Assembly: GCA_029934695.1 (NCBI GenBank)
Contig: JAOZLU010000011.1
Coordinates: forward strand, 1-32,466
Direction of reading: 5' to 3'
Source: Desulfobacterales bacterium
Lineage (GTDB): Bacteria > Desulfobacterota > Desulfobacteria > Desulfobacterales > 4be13
DNA length: 32,466 nt
A program made the translations under genes and the position numbers. The notes under the pieces are model-generated. The model saw only the letters and a program-made list of their open reading frames with translations, had not been told where the DNA came from and searched no databases. The first letter of the stretch is position 1; every line of letters starts with the position of its first letter. Positions 24,395 through 32,350 of this stretch are shown in pieces.

Positions 24395-24588
24395 GCTCGG
24401 TTCGGCCCGTGCTGCTCGGTTCGTGCTGCTCGGTTCGGCTCGTGCTGCTCGGTTCGGGTTGGCAAACCCTAACCATGAAAGGGCGGGGGATTTGCCAATC
24501 CCCCGCAGGCATTCTCTCTCATCGCTCGGTTCGGGTTGGCAAACCCTAACCATGAAAGGGCGGGGGATTTGCCAATCCCCCGCAGGCA
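24395..24588. repeat. Nested repeats between the GH123-like genes
   Basis: GCTCGGTTCG occurs five times (24395, 24414, 24428, 24447, 24524). The last two copies begin a 65-bp exact direct repeat (24447-24511 and 24524-24588, period 77) that contains the palindrome GGGGGATTTGCCAATCCCCC. The whole spacer between the two genes is made of this material. The short ORFs read across it are artefacts. Confidence 0.9.
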
Positions 24589-24684
24589 ACTTTATGAACC
24601 GAACCACTTTATGTTGTCGGTCGGAGCATGGATGAGCATGGGTGAGAAAAATTTTAAATCTGAGTTTGCAAAAAAGGAGCTATT

Positions 24685-27564
24685 ATGAAAAAGCAGTTGA
24701 AGTTCGTATCGTTGTTGGCAAGTTTATTTGTATTGACGTTTCTGTCCTTATCTGCAACGGCCCAGGAACAGGAAATTTACACCCACCAACTCACCCAGTC
24801 AACTTCAGGCTATCAGTTCTGGACAACCCCGCCAAGCGAGCGCGTGTTCAGAGATGACGGAGTTCCTGCTGAAACCGGTTCGGAAGTGAAGGTGTATGCC
24901 GCACAAAATGAGTTCGAGCCGTTTCAGGTGATTGTGAATCCGGCTTCATCAGGAAGTGTCACGGTAAACATTGGTGATTTCGGTTCCGGCATCACCGCTG
25001 AAATCTATCAGGTCAAATATGTCAACATTGCTCAGGCCACCGACAGTCTGGGGAAGACCGGGCCGTATCCTGATCCCCTCTGGCCCATTGAAAATGGCGA
25101 TTCGGTGAGTCTCACCGCGGATGAGAACACCGCTTTCTGGTTCGGCATTTTTGTTCCTGAGACGGTTCCATCAGGGGATTACACCACCAATGTTGAGATC
25201 GGAGGTGTCAGCATTCCGGTGACACTGCATGTGTTCAATTTTGCGGTGCCGGATACGCTCCATGTAAAATCACAGATGAATTATTCGCATGAGACCATCC
25301 TCGGCAAATACGGCGTCTCCGGCACTGGCGACGATTACTGGATGTATGTTGACAAAATCAAGCAGTATTTTATTGACCATCGACTGACCCCCAAGTCTCC
25401 CTTTTGGTCCGGCGGGCTGACCAGTAGCGGCGGAAAACCTTATATTACTTATGACTGCGATACCCGGACATTCACCGACAATGACGGGATATGGGGCTTT
25501 GAAAAGCCTGCTGAGAGATATCTTGGCGGGGACGGGCTGATGGATGGCAAATTCACAGCCTCTTTTAATGAGGGAACCGGGTTTCCTTCTTTCATGGCTG
25601 CCACTTTTCAGAACAATGACTCATCAGCGGATCAGAGACCTTCGAGTTTCTGCGGCACCGCAAGGGGGACAGGCGACTGGTACACTGCGGACAGTCCCGG
25701 TTCCGCTTACAATCAGAAATGGTTCGCATACATCGCTGTTCTTCAGGACTATCTGAACAGCAGAGGCTGTCTTGACAAGTCCTATTATTATTTTGCCAAT
25801 GAGCCGCAGGATCAGGCAGACTACGACGCGGTGGCATGGTATTCCAATGAGCTGAAAAAAGCGGCTCCGAATCTGACGCTCATGGTGTCCGAGGAGCCCA
25901 AGCCGGAGATTTACAACACCGGAAAAATTGACATCTGGCTGCCGGTTCTCAACAATTACGAGCCGGATGTCTCACACGACCGGGAAAAGAATCACGGTGA
26001 GGAGACATGGATATATTTTCTCCACGGCACAAGACCGCCTTATTTCAACCCGGTCACCCTTGATCATCCGGGCATCGAAAGCAAGTTCACAGGATGGTTT
26101 CTCTGGAAATACAGGGTGCGGGGCATTGCATACTATTCGATGAACAATTGGAGTAAAAATCCCTGGACATCTCCCATGAACGACAACCACAACGGCGATC
26201 TTTTCATGCTGTATCCGCCGTCTGAGTCAAACAGCAGCATTGCCTACGGCTCGAACAGTCACCGTTTTGTCCCCTCAGTCCGGTTTGAACTCATGCGGGA
26301 CAGCCTGGAAGATTATGAATATCTGTATGTGCTGAACAACGGAAATCAGCCCGAGGTGGATCAGGCAAATGCCGCAGACACCCACGCGGACAAGATTATC
26401 TCAGGGCTGACCAGCTATACGCGGGACAGCAACTTCATGTATAATCTGAGGCGACTCATCGGACTTAAAAACGGGGGCGAGATTTCTTCCATCCCTGATA
26501 TTGAAGTTCCTTCAGAGGGAACCCCCGGGAATTACTATATCAACTTTCAGGATCCAGATGGCGATCCCACCGCGGACCCGCTCGTTGTTGACGATAAGGA
26601 ATACATGAAGATCGGAATCACTCCCTATGATGAAAATATGGGATACGGGTGGTTCGGAGCCACGGAAAATTTCAAAACGAACTATGATCCGTGGGGAAGT
26701 GAAACCAGTGAGTTAAAGAGAAGTTATGTTTACGATGACTATGCTCATAATCCGAACACCTTTCAATTTGACCTGCCTAACGGGACTTATAATGTTGAGT
26801 TATGTATCGGTTCTCCAAGACAGAGCGAAGCGCACAATAAAGTTATTGTAGAAGGTGTCACCTTTATAAATGATGAAGCTGCAAACACATATATTACCCG
26901 TACAGATGAGGTGACAGTTTCGGATGGTAATTTAACTCTGGAAGTAGGTATATGGGGGGAATACACTTTCCTCTGTTATCTGAATATCGAGGCGACCGAG
27001 ACACCTGACACCACCACGACAACATCTTCTACGACCACTACATCCACGACCAGTTCCACCACGACTTCAGTTGGTACGACCACTACGACATCTGTCTCTC
27101 CCACGACCAGTTCCACCACGACTTCAGTTGGTACGACCACCACGACTTCTGTCTCTCCCACGACCAGTTCCATCACGACTTCAGTTGAGACGACCACCAC
27201 GACTTCTGTCTCTTCTACGAGCAGTTCGACCACCACGAGTTCAACGACCACGTCCGTGCCTGAAGAACAACAGTATCACAGCGCAGATTATAATCCGCAG
27301 GACTACAAAATATCTCTTTCAGAGATGCTTCGCGTCCAACAGCTTTACATTCTGAACTCCTTTCACTGCGATCCGGACGGAGAAGACGGATATGGTATAG
27401 GGGATGGCGATCAGACATGTGCGCCCCACGATTCGGACTACAAGCCTCAAGATTGGCGTATCAGTCTCAGCGAACTTTTGCGGGTCGTTCAGTTTTACAA
27501 CCTTTTCGGATATCATCCTGACCCGCAGGGAGAAGACGGTTTTGCCCCGAGGCAGGGAGAATAA
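24685..27564 (+). CDS. Secreted GH123/DUF4091-like protein with dockerin-like tail (copy 2)
   Basis: A 959-aa paralogue of the preceding gene, collinear with it at an offset of 2946 bp. It has a different signal peptide (MKKQLKFVSLLASLFVLTFL), the same N-terminal and GH123-like domains with ANEP at 371-374, and a malectin-like segment ending near 770. In place of PKD it has a Thr/Ser linker (about 772-857) and two related 35-residue modules (DYNPQDYKISLSEMLRVQQL, then DYKPQDWRISLSELLRVVQF), each with Asp-rich loops (DPDGEDGYG, DPQGEDGF) like dockerins or EF-hand cohesin ligands. The ribosome binding site is GGAG, six bases before ATG 24685. The tail suggests attachment to a surface partner; no cohesin is in the window. 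Confidence 0.87.
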   Translation: MKKQLKFVSLLASLFVLTFLSLSATAQEQEIYTHQLTQSTSGYQFWTTPPSERVFRDDGVPAETGSEVKVYAAQNEFEPFQVIVNPASSGSVTVNIGDFGSGITAEIYQVKYVNIAQATDSLGKTGPYPDPLWPIENGDSVSLTADENTAFWFGIFVPETVPSGDYTTNVEIGGVSIPVTLHVFNFAVPDTLHVKSQMNYSHETILGKYGVSGTGDDYWMYVDKIKQYFIDHRLTPKSPFWSGGLTSSGGKPYITYDCDTRTFTDNDGIWGFEKPAERYLGGDGLMDGKFTASFNEGTGFPSFMAATFQNNDSSADQRPSSFCGTARGTGDWYTADSPGSAYNQKWFAYIAVLQDYLNSRGCLDKSYYYFANEPQDQADYDAVAWYSNELKKAAPNLTLMVSEEPKPEIYNTGKIDIWLPVLNNYEPDVSHDREKNHGEETWIYFLHGTRPPYFNPVTLDHPGIESKFTGWFLWKYRVRGIAYYSMNNWSKNPWTSPMNDNHNGDLFMLYPPSESNSSIAYGSNSHRFVPSVRFELMRDSLEDYEYLYVLNNGNQPEVDQANAADTHADKIISGLTSYTRDSNFMYNLRRLIGLKNGGEISSIPDIEVPSEGTPGNYYINFQDPDGDPTADPLVVDDKEYMKIGITPYDENMGYGWFGATENFKTNYDPWGSETSELKRSYVYDDYAHNPNTFQFDLPNGTYNVELCIGSPRQSEAHNKVIVEGVTFINDEAANTYITRTDEVTVSDGNLTLEVGIWGEYTFLCYLNIEATETPDTTTTTSSTTTTSTTSSTTTSVGTTTTTSVSPTTSSTTTSVGTTTTTSVSPTTSSITTSVETTTTTSVSSTSSSTTTSSTTTSVPEEQQYHSADYNPQDYKISLSEMLRVQQLYILNSFHCDPDGEDGYGIGDGDQTCAPHDSDYKPQDWRISLSELLRVVQFYNLFGYHPDPQGEDGFAPRQGE
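27046..27216. repeat. 57-bp in-frame minisatellite, three copies
   Basis: Units at 27046-27102, 27103-27159 and 27160-27216 each encode 19 residues of the pattern TTSSTTTSVGTTTTTSVSP. The third is the most diverged. The array forms the Thr/Ser linker of the second GH123-like protein and is expected to vary in copy number. Confidence 0.85.
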
Positions 27565-27689
27565 CGCAGTGTTGCTTCTTGAATGTCTCTGGTTCTGACA
27601 CTTTATCGCTCAAAATATCATGGGTTTTTATAATCAGGCGGGTAAACAATTCCTGCCCTGCAAACTATCAGAAAAATGAAAGGACGATA

Positions 27690-28160
27690 ATGGAGGAATT
27701 TGAAAGCAAGCTGATTCCCATAATGAGGGAAGGTGTTGACGTAATTAAAATGATATTTTTCAGAAAATTAAAGGACAGTTTCTCAGAGAAGTATCCTGAC
27801 CGGGATTCGTCATACATCAGTATGTTGTCAGGAGCGATTCTCAACAATCTTTTCGGAGTTGTGAATACCGCGGAACCGTTTGCAAGTTTTGCGGAAGAGA
27901 ACAAGGCTTATATCAACAAGGAAATGAAGAATGTCGCCACAGAATTGGAAGAGATGCGTATTCCGCTGACCGATGCGCTCCGAATTCAGTTTCTGTGCGA
28001 CACTCAGGAAGGCATTGACACTTCGTTTATCCTTGAACACGCCAAAGTGCTGAATATTCTGCTTGCTGACAGGGAAATTCCTTTGCCGAATCATTTTATG
28101 ACTCTGGTACGCAATTTGGGAAACAAGTTTAATGTGCTGAACCAATTCGGAACGGCCTGA
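27690..28160 (+). CDS. Hypothetical 156-aa helical protein
   Basis: I do not recognise the family. The start at 27690 follows AAAGGA and leaves a 125-base gap after the dockerin-like gene; a longer frame from 27579 is possible but its first 37 residues read like spacer. The protein is soluble and mainly helical (FESKLIPIMREGVDVIKMIF, YINKEMKNVATELEEMR, TSFILEHAKVLNILLADR). It converges with the cold-shock/DUF1294 gene, the two stops being 8 bases apart. Its general character recalls the 150-aa unknown of the chemosensory cluster, but I see no alignable motif. Confidence 0.7.
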   Translation: MEEFESKLIPIMREGVDVIKMIFFRKLKDSFSEKYPDRDSSYISMLSGAILNNLFGVVNTAEPFASFAEENKAYINKEMKNVATELEEMRIPLTDALRIQFLCDTQEGIDTSFILEHAKVLNILLADREIPLPNHFMTLVRNLGNKFNVLNQFGTA

Positions 28161-28168
28161 GTCACCCA

Positions 28169-29185
28169 TTATTTTTCGACAAGTACTAACTCAATGCGTT
28201 TCTTGTTTTCTTTCATCCTAATCGTGTGTATAGCCACTCGAATATGTTCTCCCGGATTAAAACGTGTGAAAAAATCGTTGACAAGCGTGGATTTGTCAAT
28301 AATCCCTTTGGACCCTGATTGCAATGATACTACAATCCCTTCTTGTGGACGAATCTCTTTCACAACTCCTTCGACAATACGGAGTTGCCTGTCGGGTGTT
28401 ATTATTGAGCGACGGCCTTTTTTAACCTGTCTGACCATTTGTTTGTCCGGGGTTATTGAGCGATGGCCTGTTTTAACTTGTTCAGTCGTTTCTGTATGGT
28501 CCTCACTTGTAAACATATCTTCTGAATTTATCTTCTCTGAAAGACTCAGGATTTCTTTTTTGGCCTGGTTGACAAAGGAGCGGACGTTTTCTGTGACAGC
28601 CTGTTGGTAAGCTCGGTACATATCCTGATGAGTCAGGAAGTGATACCACAGAACCCCATGACAGACAACAATCATCCAAAAGACTATCTGATACTTTCTC
28701 TTCCGCGATTTGTGACGATAACAGAGTTGAGCGAGTAACGCACCCGGCCATCCGCCCAACATCTCGAAGGCATGCAATCTGTTTTCAGGAGTGCGCCGTT
28801 TCCCTAATCGTGCAGCACGTTTATCCCGGCTATATGCCCGTATCGTGAGGAGGCTCATTGCCGCATAGATCGCAAGCGGGTGAAAAGGAAGTTTTTGTTG
28901 AAAAACAAAATACACATAAATTCCAAAGAGAAGGGTGATACTGACCCAGAAGATGGTAAAATAAGACCAGGCAATCCCTTCAATTTTTGCAGAACGTGCG
29001 TAATGTTGCTGCTTTTCATCAACGCCAACCTCATACGTCAGCACATCGTTAGTTTTCGGGCGACGTTGATCATGGGGTAGCGATTTCACATGGAGGAAAA
29101 TATCTTCTTCCCCGTTCCGTGGACGAATAAACCCATATCCTTTTTCATCATTCCAACGTACAAGCCTTCCTTTCTCTCTCTTCAT
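28169..29185 (-). CDS. Cold-shock domain / DUF1294 membrane protein with C-terminal OB-like domain
   Basis: A 338-aa protein. The N-terminal cold-shock domain (1-67) has both nucleic-acid motifs, KGYGFI and DIFLHV. Three or four membrane segments follow (about 73-95, 99-113, 165-185), including the DUF1294 signature GGWPGALLAQLCYRHKSRKRKY. A charged linker contains an imperfect tandem (GHRSITPDKQMV, then GRRSIITPDRQL). The end (about 272-338) looks like an S1/OB-type fold (VVKEIRPQEGIVVSLQSGSKG, NPGEHIRVAIHTIR). CSD-DUF1294 fusions are known and have no firm function; the extra C-terminal nucleic-acid-like domain is unusual. It may bind RNA at the membrane. It reads towards the 156-aa gene and is preceded by the 94-bp repeat array. 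Confidence 0.9.
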   Translation of the reverse strand: MKREKGRLVRWNDEKGYGFIRPRNGEEDIFLHVKSLPHDQRRPKTNDVLTYEVGVDEKQQHYARSAKIEGIAWSYFTIFWVSITLLFGIYVYFVFQQKLPFHPLAIYAAMSLLTIRAYSRDKRAARLGKRRTPENRLHAFEMLGGWPGALLAQLCYRHKSRKRKYQIVFWMIVVCHGVLWYHFLTHQDMYRAYQQAVTENVRSFVNQAKKEILSLSEKINSEDMFTSEDHTETTEQVKTGHRSITPDKQMVRQVKKGRRSIITPDRQLRIVEGVVKEIRPQEGIVVSLQSGSKGIIDKSTLVNDFFTRFNPGEHIRVAIHTIRMKENKKRIELVLVEK

Positions 29186-29266
29186 CGCTTCTTCTCGCTT
29201 TTGTGTTTTATTGCAGATAGCCCATTTTCAGCATCTCCCAATCCGGGCAGGATTTGCAATCCTTTC

Positions 29267-29500
29267 GGATCATTCCGGCACTCCGGTGACGGGGCGGAAA
29301 AACTTTTATTTCCAAGCCGGACGGGATTTGCCAAGCCGGACGGGATTTGCAATCCCGTCCGGATCATTCCGGCACTCCGGTGACGGGGCGGAAAAGCTTT
29401 TATTTCCAAGCCGGGTGGGATTTGCCAAGCCGGACGGGATTTGCAATCCCGTCCGGATCATTCCGGCACTCCGGTGACGGGGCGGAAAAACTTTTATTTC
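29267..29500. repeat. 94-bp tandem repeat, 2.5 copies, with palindromes
   Basis: A 46-base block beginning GGATCATTCCGGCACTCCGG occurs at 29267-29312, 29361-29406 and 29455-29500 at an exact period of 94. Between the copies lies the palindrome CCGGACGGGATTTGCAATCC / CCGTCCGG and a shorter GGGATTTGCC. It fills the spacer between the two divergent genes' outer ends (29186-29518) and generates several spurious ORFs on both strands. Confidence 0.92.
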
Positions 29501-29518
29501 ATTTTGATCACGCTCAAA

Positions 29519-30313
29519 TTATTTAACCGGTTTTGTAAATGGCATGACGATCAGGTGGTGGAAATTCAGTTTTTCCTGTTTCGGATAAGCTCCCACCCCG
29601 ATCCGGATATGATCCTGGTCTGTTTGGATCAGAAGGGTTCCCAATATACGATCCCAGAAAGAAAAGAGAACCCCGTAGTTGGTATCCCGCTCTTTTATTT
29701 TTACCGAGTGGTGAATCCGGTGCATGGATGGCGGGACAAACAGAATCCACAAAAGGGATTCAAGCCTCCGGGGGAGTTTCAGGCTGCTGTGATGGAACTG
29801 TGTTGCAGCCACCACAGCGATTTCAAATATCAGTATCCCCGTAAAATCGGCTCCGATAAAAAAAACGAGCGATATCCTGATGACAGAAGAGAAAATAAGC
29901 TCGCCAGCGTGGAAACGGGTCGCGGTGGACACATCCATGTTCAGATCACAGTGATGAACCCGGTGGAACCGCCAGAGAAACGGCATTTCATGGTTGAGCA
30001 GATGCCAGACATACAGCATGAAATCCATAAATATCACGGTGGCCAGAATTTTCAGGCTGTATGGGATGTCAAGGAGATTCAGAACGCCCACCCGATATTT
30101 TGCAACATAATCAAGAGTTTCAGCAATCAAAGCGGCAAAGATGAGGCCAATGACAATATTGTTGAACCCGGTGACTGAAAGGTTGATGATCCATCGTTTT
30201 GCCTTTGAGACTGTGGGCGGTCTGTAAGGCGTTGCAAGCTCAAAAATCATAAAAAAAATAAGCCCGCCGACAAACAGCAGAAATTTTATTATTGATGTTT
30301 CAGATTCGGACAT
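29519..30313 (-). CDS. Sterol desaturase / fatty acid hydroxylase family membrane protein
   Basis: A 264-aa integral membrane protein with the di-iron histidine clusters of this superfamily: H104-(x)3-H108 (WHLLNH), H117-(x)2-H120-H121 (HRVHH), H174-H175 (FHHS) and H198-(x)2-H201-H202 (HRIHH). Membrane segments lie at about 8-26, 45-66, 86-103 and 143-170. The family inserts oxygen into sterols, fatty acids or alkylglycerol chains; the substrate cannot be told from sequence. The start at 30313 has no good ribosome binding site. It is on the same strand as the cold-shock/DUF1294 gene but separated by a 330-base repeat region, so a shared transcript is uncertain. Confidence 0.9.
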   Translation of the reverse strand: MSESETSIIKFLLFVGGLIFFMIFELATPYRPPTVSKAKRWIINLSVTGFNNIVIGLIFAALIAETLDYVAKYRVGVLNLLDIPYSLKILATVIFMDFMLYVWHLLNHEMPFLWRFHRVHHCDLNMDVSTATRFHAGELIFSSVIRISLVFFIGADFTGILIFEIAVVAATQFHHSSLKLPRRLESLLWILFVPPSMHRIHHSVKIKERDTNYGVLFSFWDRILGTLLIQTDQDHIRIGVGAYPKQEKLNFHHLIVMPFTKPVK

Positions 30314-30324
30314 GTTCGTTGGAA

Positions 30325-30387
30325 GTGAAAAGTAAAAAGTTGAAAGTTGAAAGTTGAAAGTTGAAAGTAAAAAGTTGAAAGTGAAAA
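30325..30387. repeat. Heptanucleotide array GTTGAAA, nine units
   Basis: Nine consecutive 7-mers, five being GTTGAAA and the others GTGAAAA or GTAAAAA, lie just upstream of the hydroxylase start on its 5' side. The same 7-bp period is seen at 5661, 6129 and 32351 with different sequences. Confidence 0.9.
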
Positions 30388-30465
30388 GTCCCGCTGGCTT
30401 TCCCTTTTGCTTTACGCTCAGTTAAATACATATAATGCCGTAGATAATCAAGTAAAATAAATGTT

Positions 30466-30531
30466 CCGGAGTGCTGAAATGAAATTTTGGCACCTGATGA
30501 ACTGCACTGAAATTTCATTTCAGCACTCCGG
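30466..30531. repeat. Perfect 22-bp inverted repeat (copy A)
   Basis: CCGGAGTGCTGAAATGAAATTT spans 30466-30487 and its exact complement lies at 30510-30531, with a 22-base loop. The core AGTGCTGAAATGAAATTT is shared with copy B at 30691-30753. Confidence 0.92.
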
Positions 30532-30619
30532 ATGATGCCATATTTTTGTATGTCTTTGTTTTTATTTATTATTTGTGATTAAAAGAATGTGTTTGCCACA
30601 CTTTGGTAATGCGTCCCTC

Positions 30620-30649
30620 TTGACACAGGACATAGTTATGAAGTATGAC
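30620..30649 (+). promoter_or_regulatory. Possible sigma70 promoter for the ABC genes
   Basis: TTGACA (30620-30625) is followed after 18 bases by TATGAC (30644-30649). Transcription would begin near 30656 and place hairpin copy B in the leader of the ABC ATPase gene. The -10 box is two mismatches from consensus. Confidence 0.35.
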
Positions 30650-30690
30650 ACAAGGCTGACATAGAGAGAATTTTTCACAATCCAGTCTGA

Positions 30691-30753
30691 AGGAGTGCTG
30701 AAATGAAATTTCAGCACCGTCTGCCAGTGCTAAAATTTCATTTCAGCACTCCT
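30691..30753. repeat. Perfect 21-bp inverted repeat (copy B)
   Basis: AGGAGTGCTGAAATGAAATTT at 30691-30711 is exactly inverted at 30733-30753, with a 21-base loop. It is a second member of the family at 30466-30531 and ends 39 bases before the ABC ATPase start. Confidence 0.92.
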
Positions 30754-30792
30754 TTCCTGATGGATTAAATAATTCAAAATCTGGAATTCAAT

Positions 30793-31533
30793 ATGAACAA
30801 TGACGCTATTATTGAAATCATTGGAATGCACAAGTGGTTTGACAACTTTCATGTGTTGCAAAACATCGGCCTTACGGTTCGCAAAAAAGAACGTATTGTG
30901 ATCTGCGGTCCCTCAGGCTCAGGAAAATCCACCCTGATCCGCTGCATTAACCGTCTTGAAACGCATCAGCGCGGAAAGATCATTGTTGACGGGATTGAAC
31001 TGGGCAATAATTTAAAGAATATTGAAAAAATCCGTGCGGAAGTGGGCATGGTGTTTCAGCATTTCAACCTTTTCCCCCATCTGACAATCCTTGAAAATCT
31101 GACGCTGGGTCCGATATGGGTCCGCAAAATACCTAAGAAAGAGGCAGGGGAAACCGCCATGTATTTTCTGGAAAAGGTTCGTATTGCCGAGCAGGCCGGC
31201 AAATATCCGGGGCAGCTGTCAGGGGGCCAGCAGCAGCGTGTCGCCATTGCCAGGAGCCTGTGCATGAAGCCGAATGTCATGCTTTTTGATGAACCGACCT
31301 CAGCACTGGACCCGGAAATGGTCAAGGAGGTGCTGGACGTGATGATTGATCTGGCAAAAGAGGGGATGACCATGATCGTGGTCACGCATGAAATGGGTTT
31401 TGCCAAAAGCGTGGCCGACAGAGTGCTTTTCATGGATTTTGGACAGATTGTTGAGGAAAACGAGCCACAGGCCTTTTTTGAAAACCCGCAGCATGATCGG
31501 ACAAAGCTCTTTCTTAGTCAGATTTTGCATTAA
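30793..31533 (+). CDS. Polar amino acid-type ABC transporter ATPase
   Basis: A 246-aa ATPase of the GlnQ/HisP group. It has Walker A (GPSGSGKST), Q-loop ([17 protein letters not shown]), signature ([15 protein letters not shown]), Walker B and D-loop ([14 protein letters not shown]) and the switch His (VVTHEMGFA). It powers import of a small polar solute through a permease dimer at the inner membrane. The ATG at 30793 has no strong ribosome binding site. The next gene is a matching binding protein 36 bases downstream. No permease gene is in the window, so it lies beyond the right edge or elsewhere, or the pair has another use. Confidence 0.95.
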   Translation: MNNDAIIEIIGMHKWFDNFHVLQNIGLTVRKKERIVICGPSGSGKSTLIRCINRLETHQRGKIIVDGIELGNNLKNIEKIRAEVGMVFQHFNLFPHLTILENLTLGPIWVRKIPKKEAGETAMYFLEKVRIAEQAGKYPGQLSGGQQQRVAIARSLCMKPNVMLFDEPTSALDPEMVKEVLDVMIDLAKEGMTMIVVTHEMGFAKSVADRVLFMDFGQIVEENEPQAFFENPQHDRTKLFLSQILH

Positions 31534-31569
31534 AAAACAGTTAAAAGTTGAATGAGAGGACGAAGAATT

Positions 31570-32334
31570 ATGCAAATGATAAACAGGCTTTATTCCGGCT
31601 TAAACGTTGCAATTTTTTTTCTGATCATAATGTTGCCGATGTTTTTTCTGAGCAGCGTTCCAGTCTCAGCAGAATCGCTGAAAATCGCCACCATCCAGTT
31701 GAAGCCCTTTGGCTTTTTTGACAAAGACAAAAACAGCAAAGGGATATTGTATGATTTGAGCAGCCGAATCGCAAAAGATGCCGGCTTTTCTTATGAAAAC
31801 CGAATTGTCCCTTATGCGCGGGTAATGAAAGAACTGGCAGACGGCACTTCGGATTTCAGTCTTGTCTATACCAATGATACTTTGGAGAAATATGCATTAC
31901 AGGTGATGCCTGTTATGACTTTTGAAAATATTATCATCGGTCTGAAAGGTACAAAATTTGACTCCTTGAATGCATTGCATGGGAAAAAGATTGCTGTCGT
32001 GCGCGGCGCAAAATATGACAATGCTTTTTCCGCGGATAAGGCCATCGTAAAGATTAAAACTTATGATTATCAGCAGGCCGTAAAAATACTTGTCAGGAAA
32101 CGTGTTGACGCAATAATCATTGCAAGAACGGGATTTTATTTTATGATAAAGCAAATGGGGATTCCAAGGGATAAATTCGGTGTGCCGCTGGTGGTGAACA
32201 CAAAAGATTCCTATCTGCATTTCTCGAAAAAAAAGGCTGATGGCAAAATAATCTCAGCTCTGAAAGCCTCTGCGGAAAAAATCAAACAGAACAATATCGT
32301 TCAAAAAATCAGGGATATGTACATTATGCCCTGA
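31570..32334 (+). CDS. Extracellular solute-binding protein, family 3-like
   Basis: A 254-aa protein with a long signal peptide (hydrophobic core AIFFLIIMLPMFFL, cleavage likely after PVSA). The mature part begins ESLKIATIQLKPFGFFDKD and shows the bacterial family-3 binding-protein pattern: GILYDLSSRIAKDAG, then SDFSLVYTNDTLEKYA, LNALHGKKIAVVRGAKYD and AVKILVRKRVDAIIIA. It would capture a small polar solute for the ABC ATPase just upstream. Start 31570 is preferred over ATG 31552 because GAGAGGACGAAGAA lies just upstream. The stop is followed immediately by a heptanucleotide array running out of the window. Confidence 0.88.
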   Translation: MQMINRLYSGLNVAIFFLIIMLPMFFLSSVPVSAESLKIATIQLKPFGFFDKDKNSKGILYDLSSRIAKDAGFSYENRIVPYARVMKELADGTSDFSLVYTNDTLEKYALQVMPVMTFENIIIGLKGTKFDSLNALHGKKIAVVRGAKYDNAFSADKAIVKIKTYDYQQAVKILVRKRVDAIIIARTGFYFMIKQMGIPRDKFGVPLVVNTKDSYLHFSKKKADGKIISALKASAEKIKQNNIVQKIRDMYIMP

Positions 32335-32350
32335 TTTCCAAATCTCAAAT

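Noticed and set aside
24243-24635. Several 70-89-aa ORFs between the GH123-like genes
   Set aside because: They consist of translated repeats (RTEQHEPSS, NPNHERAG) and occur on both strands.
26976-27251. 91-aa minus-strand ORF rich in Val and Glu
   Set aside because: Antisense of the Thr/Ser minisatellite; an artefact of low complexity.
29267-29500. CRISPR-like array
   Set aside because: Repeat and intervening sequence are both repeated at a 94-bp period and there are no unique spacers; no cas gene is nearby.
29441-30178. 245-aa plus-strand ORF opposite the hydroxylase
   Set aside because: The minus-strand frame carries the full set of histidine motifs, and the plus-strand frame starts in the 94-bp repeat.
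30488-30506. Possible sigma54 site (TTGGCAC...TGCAC)
   Set aside because: The GG-to-GC spacing is 13 bases where 10 are needed, and it lies in the loop of hairpin copy A.
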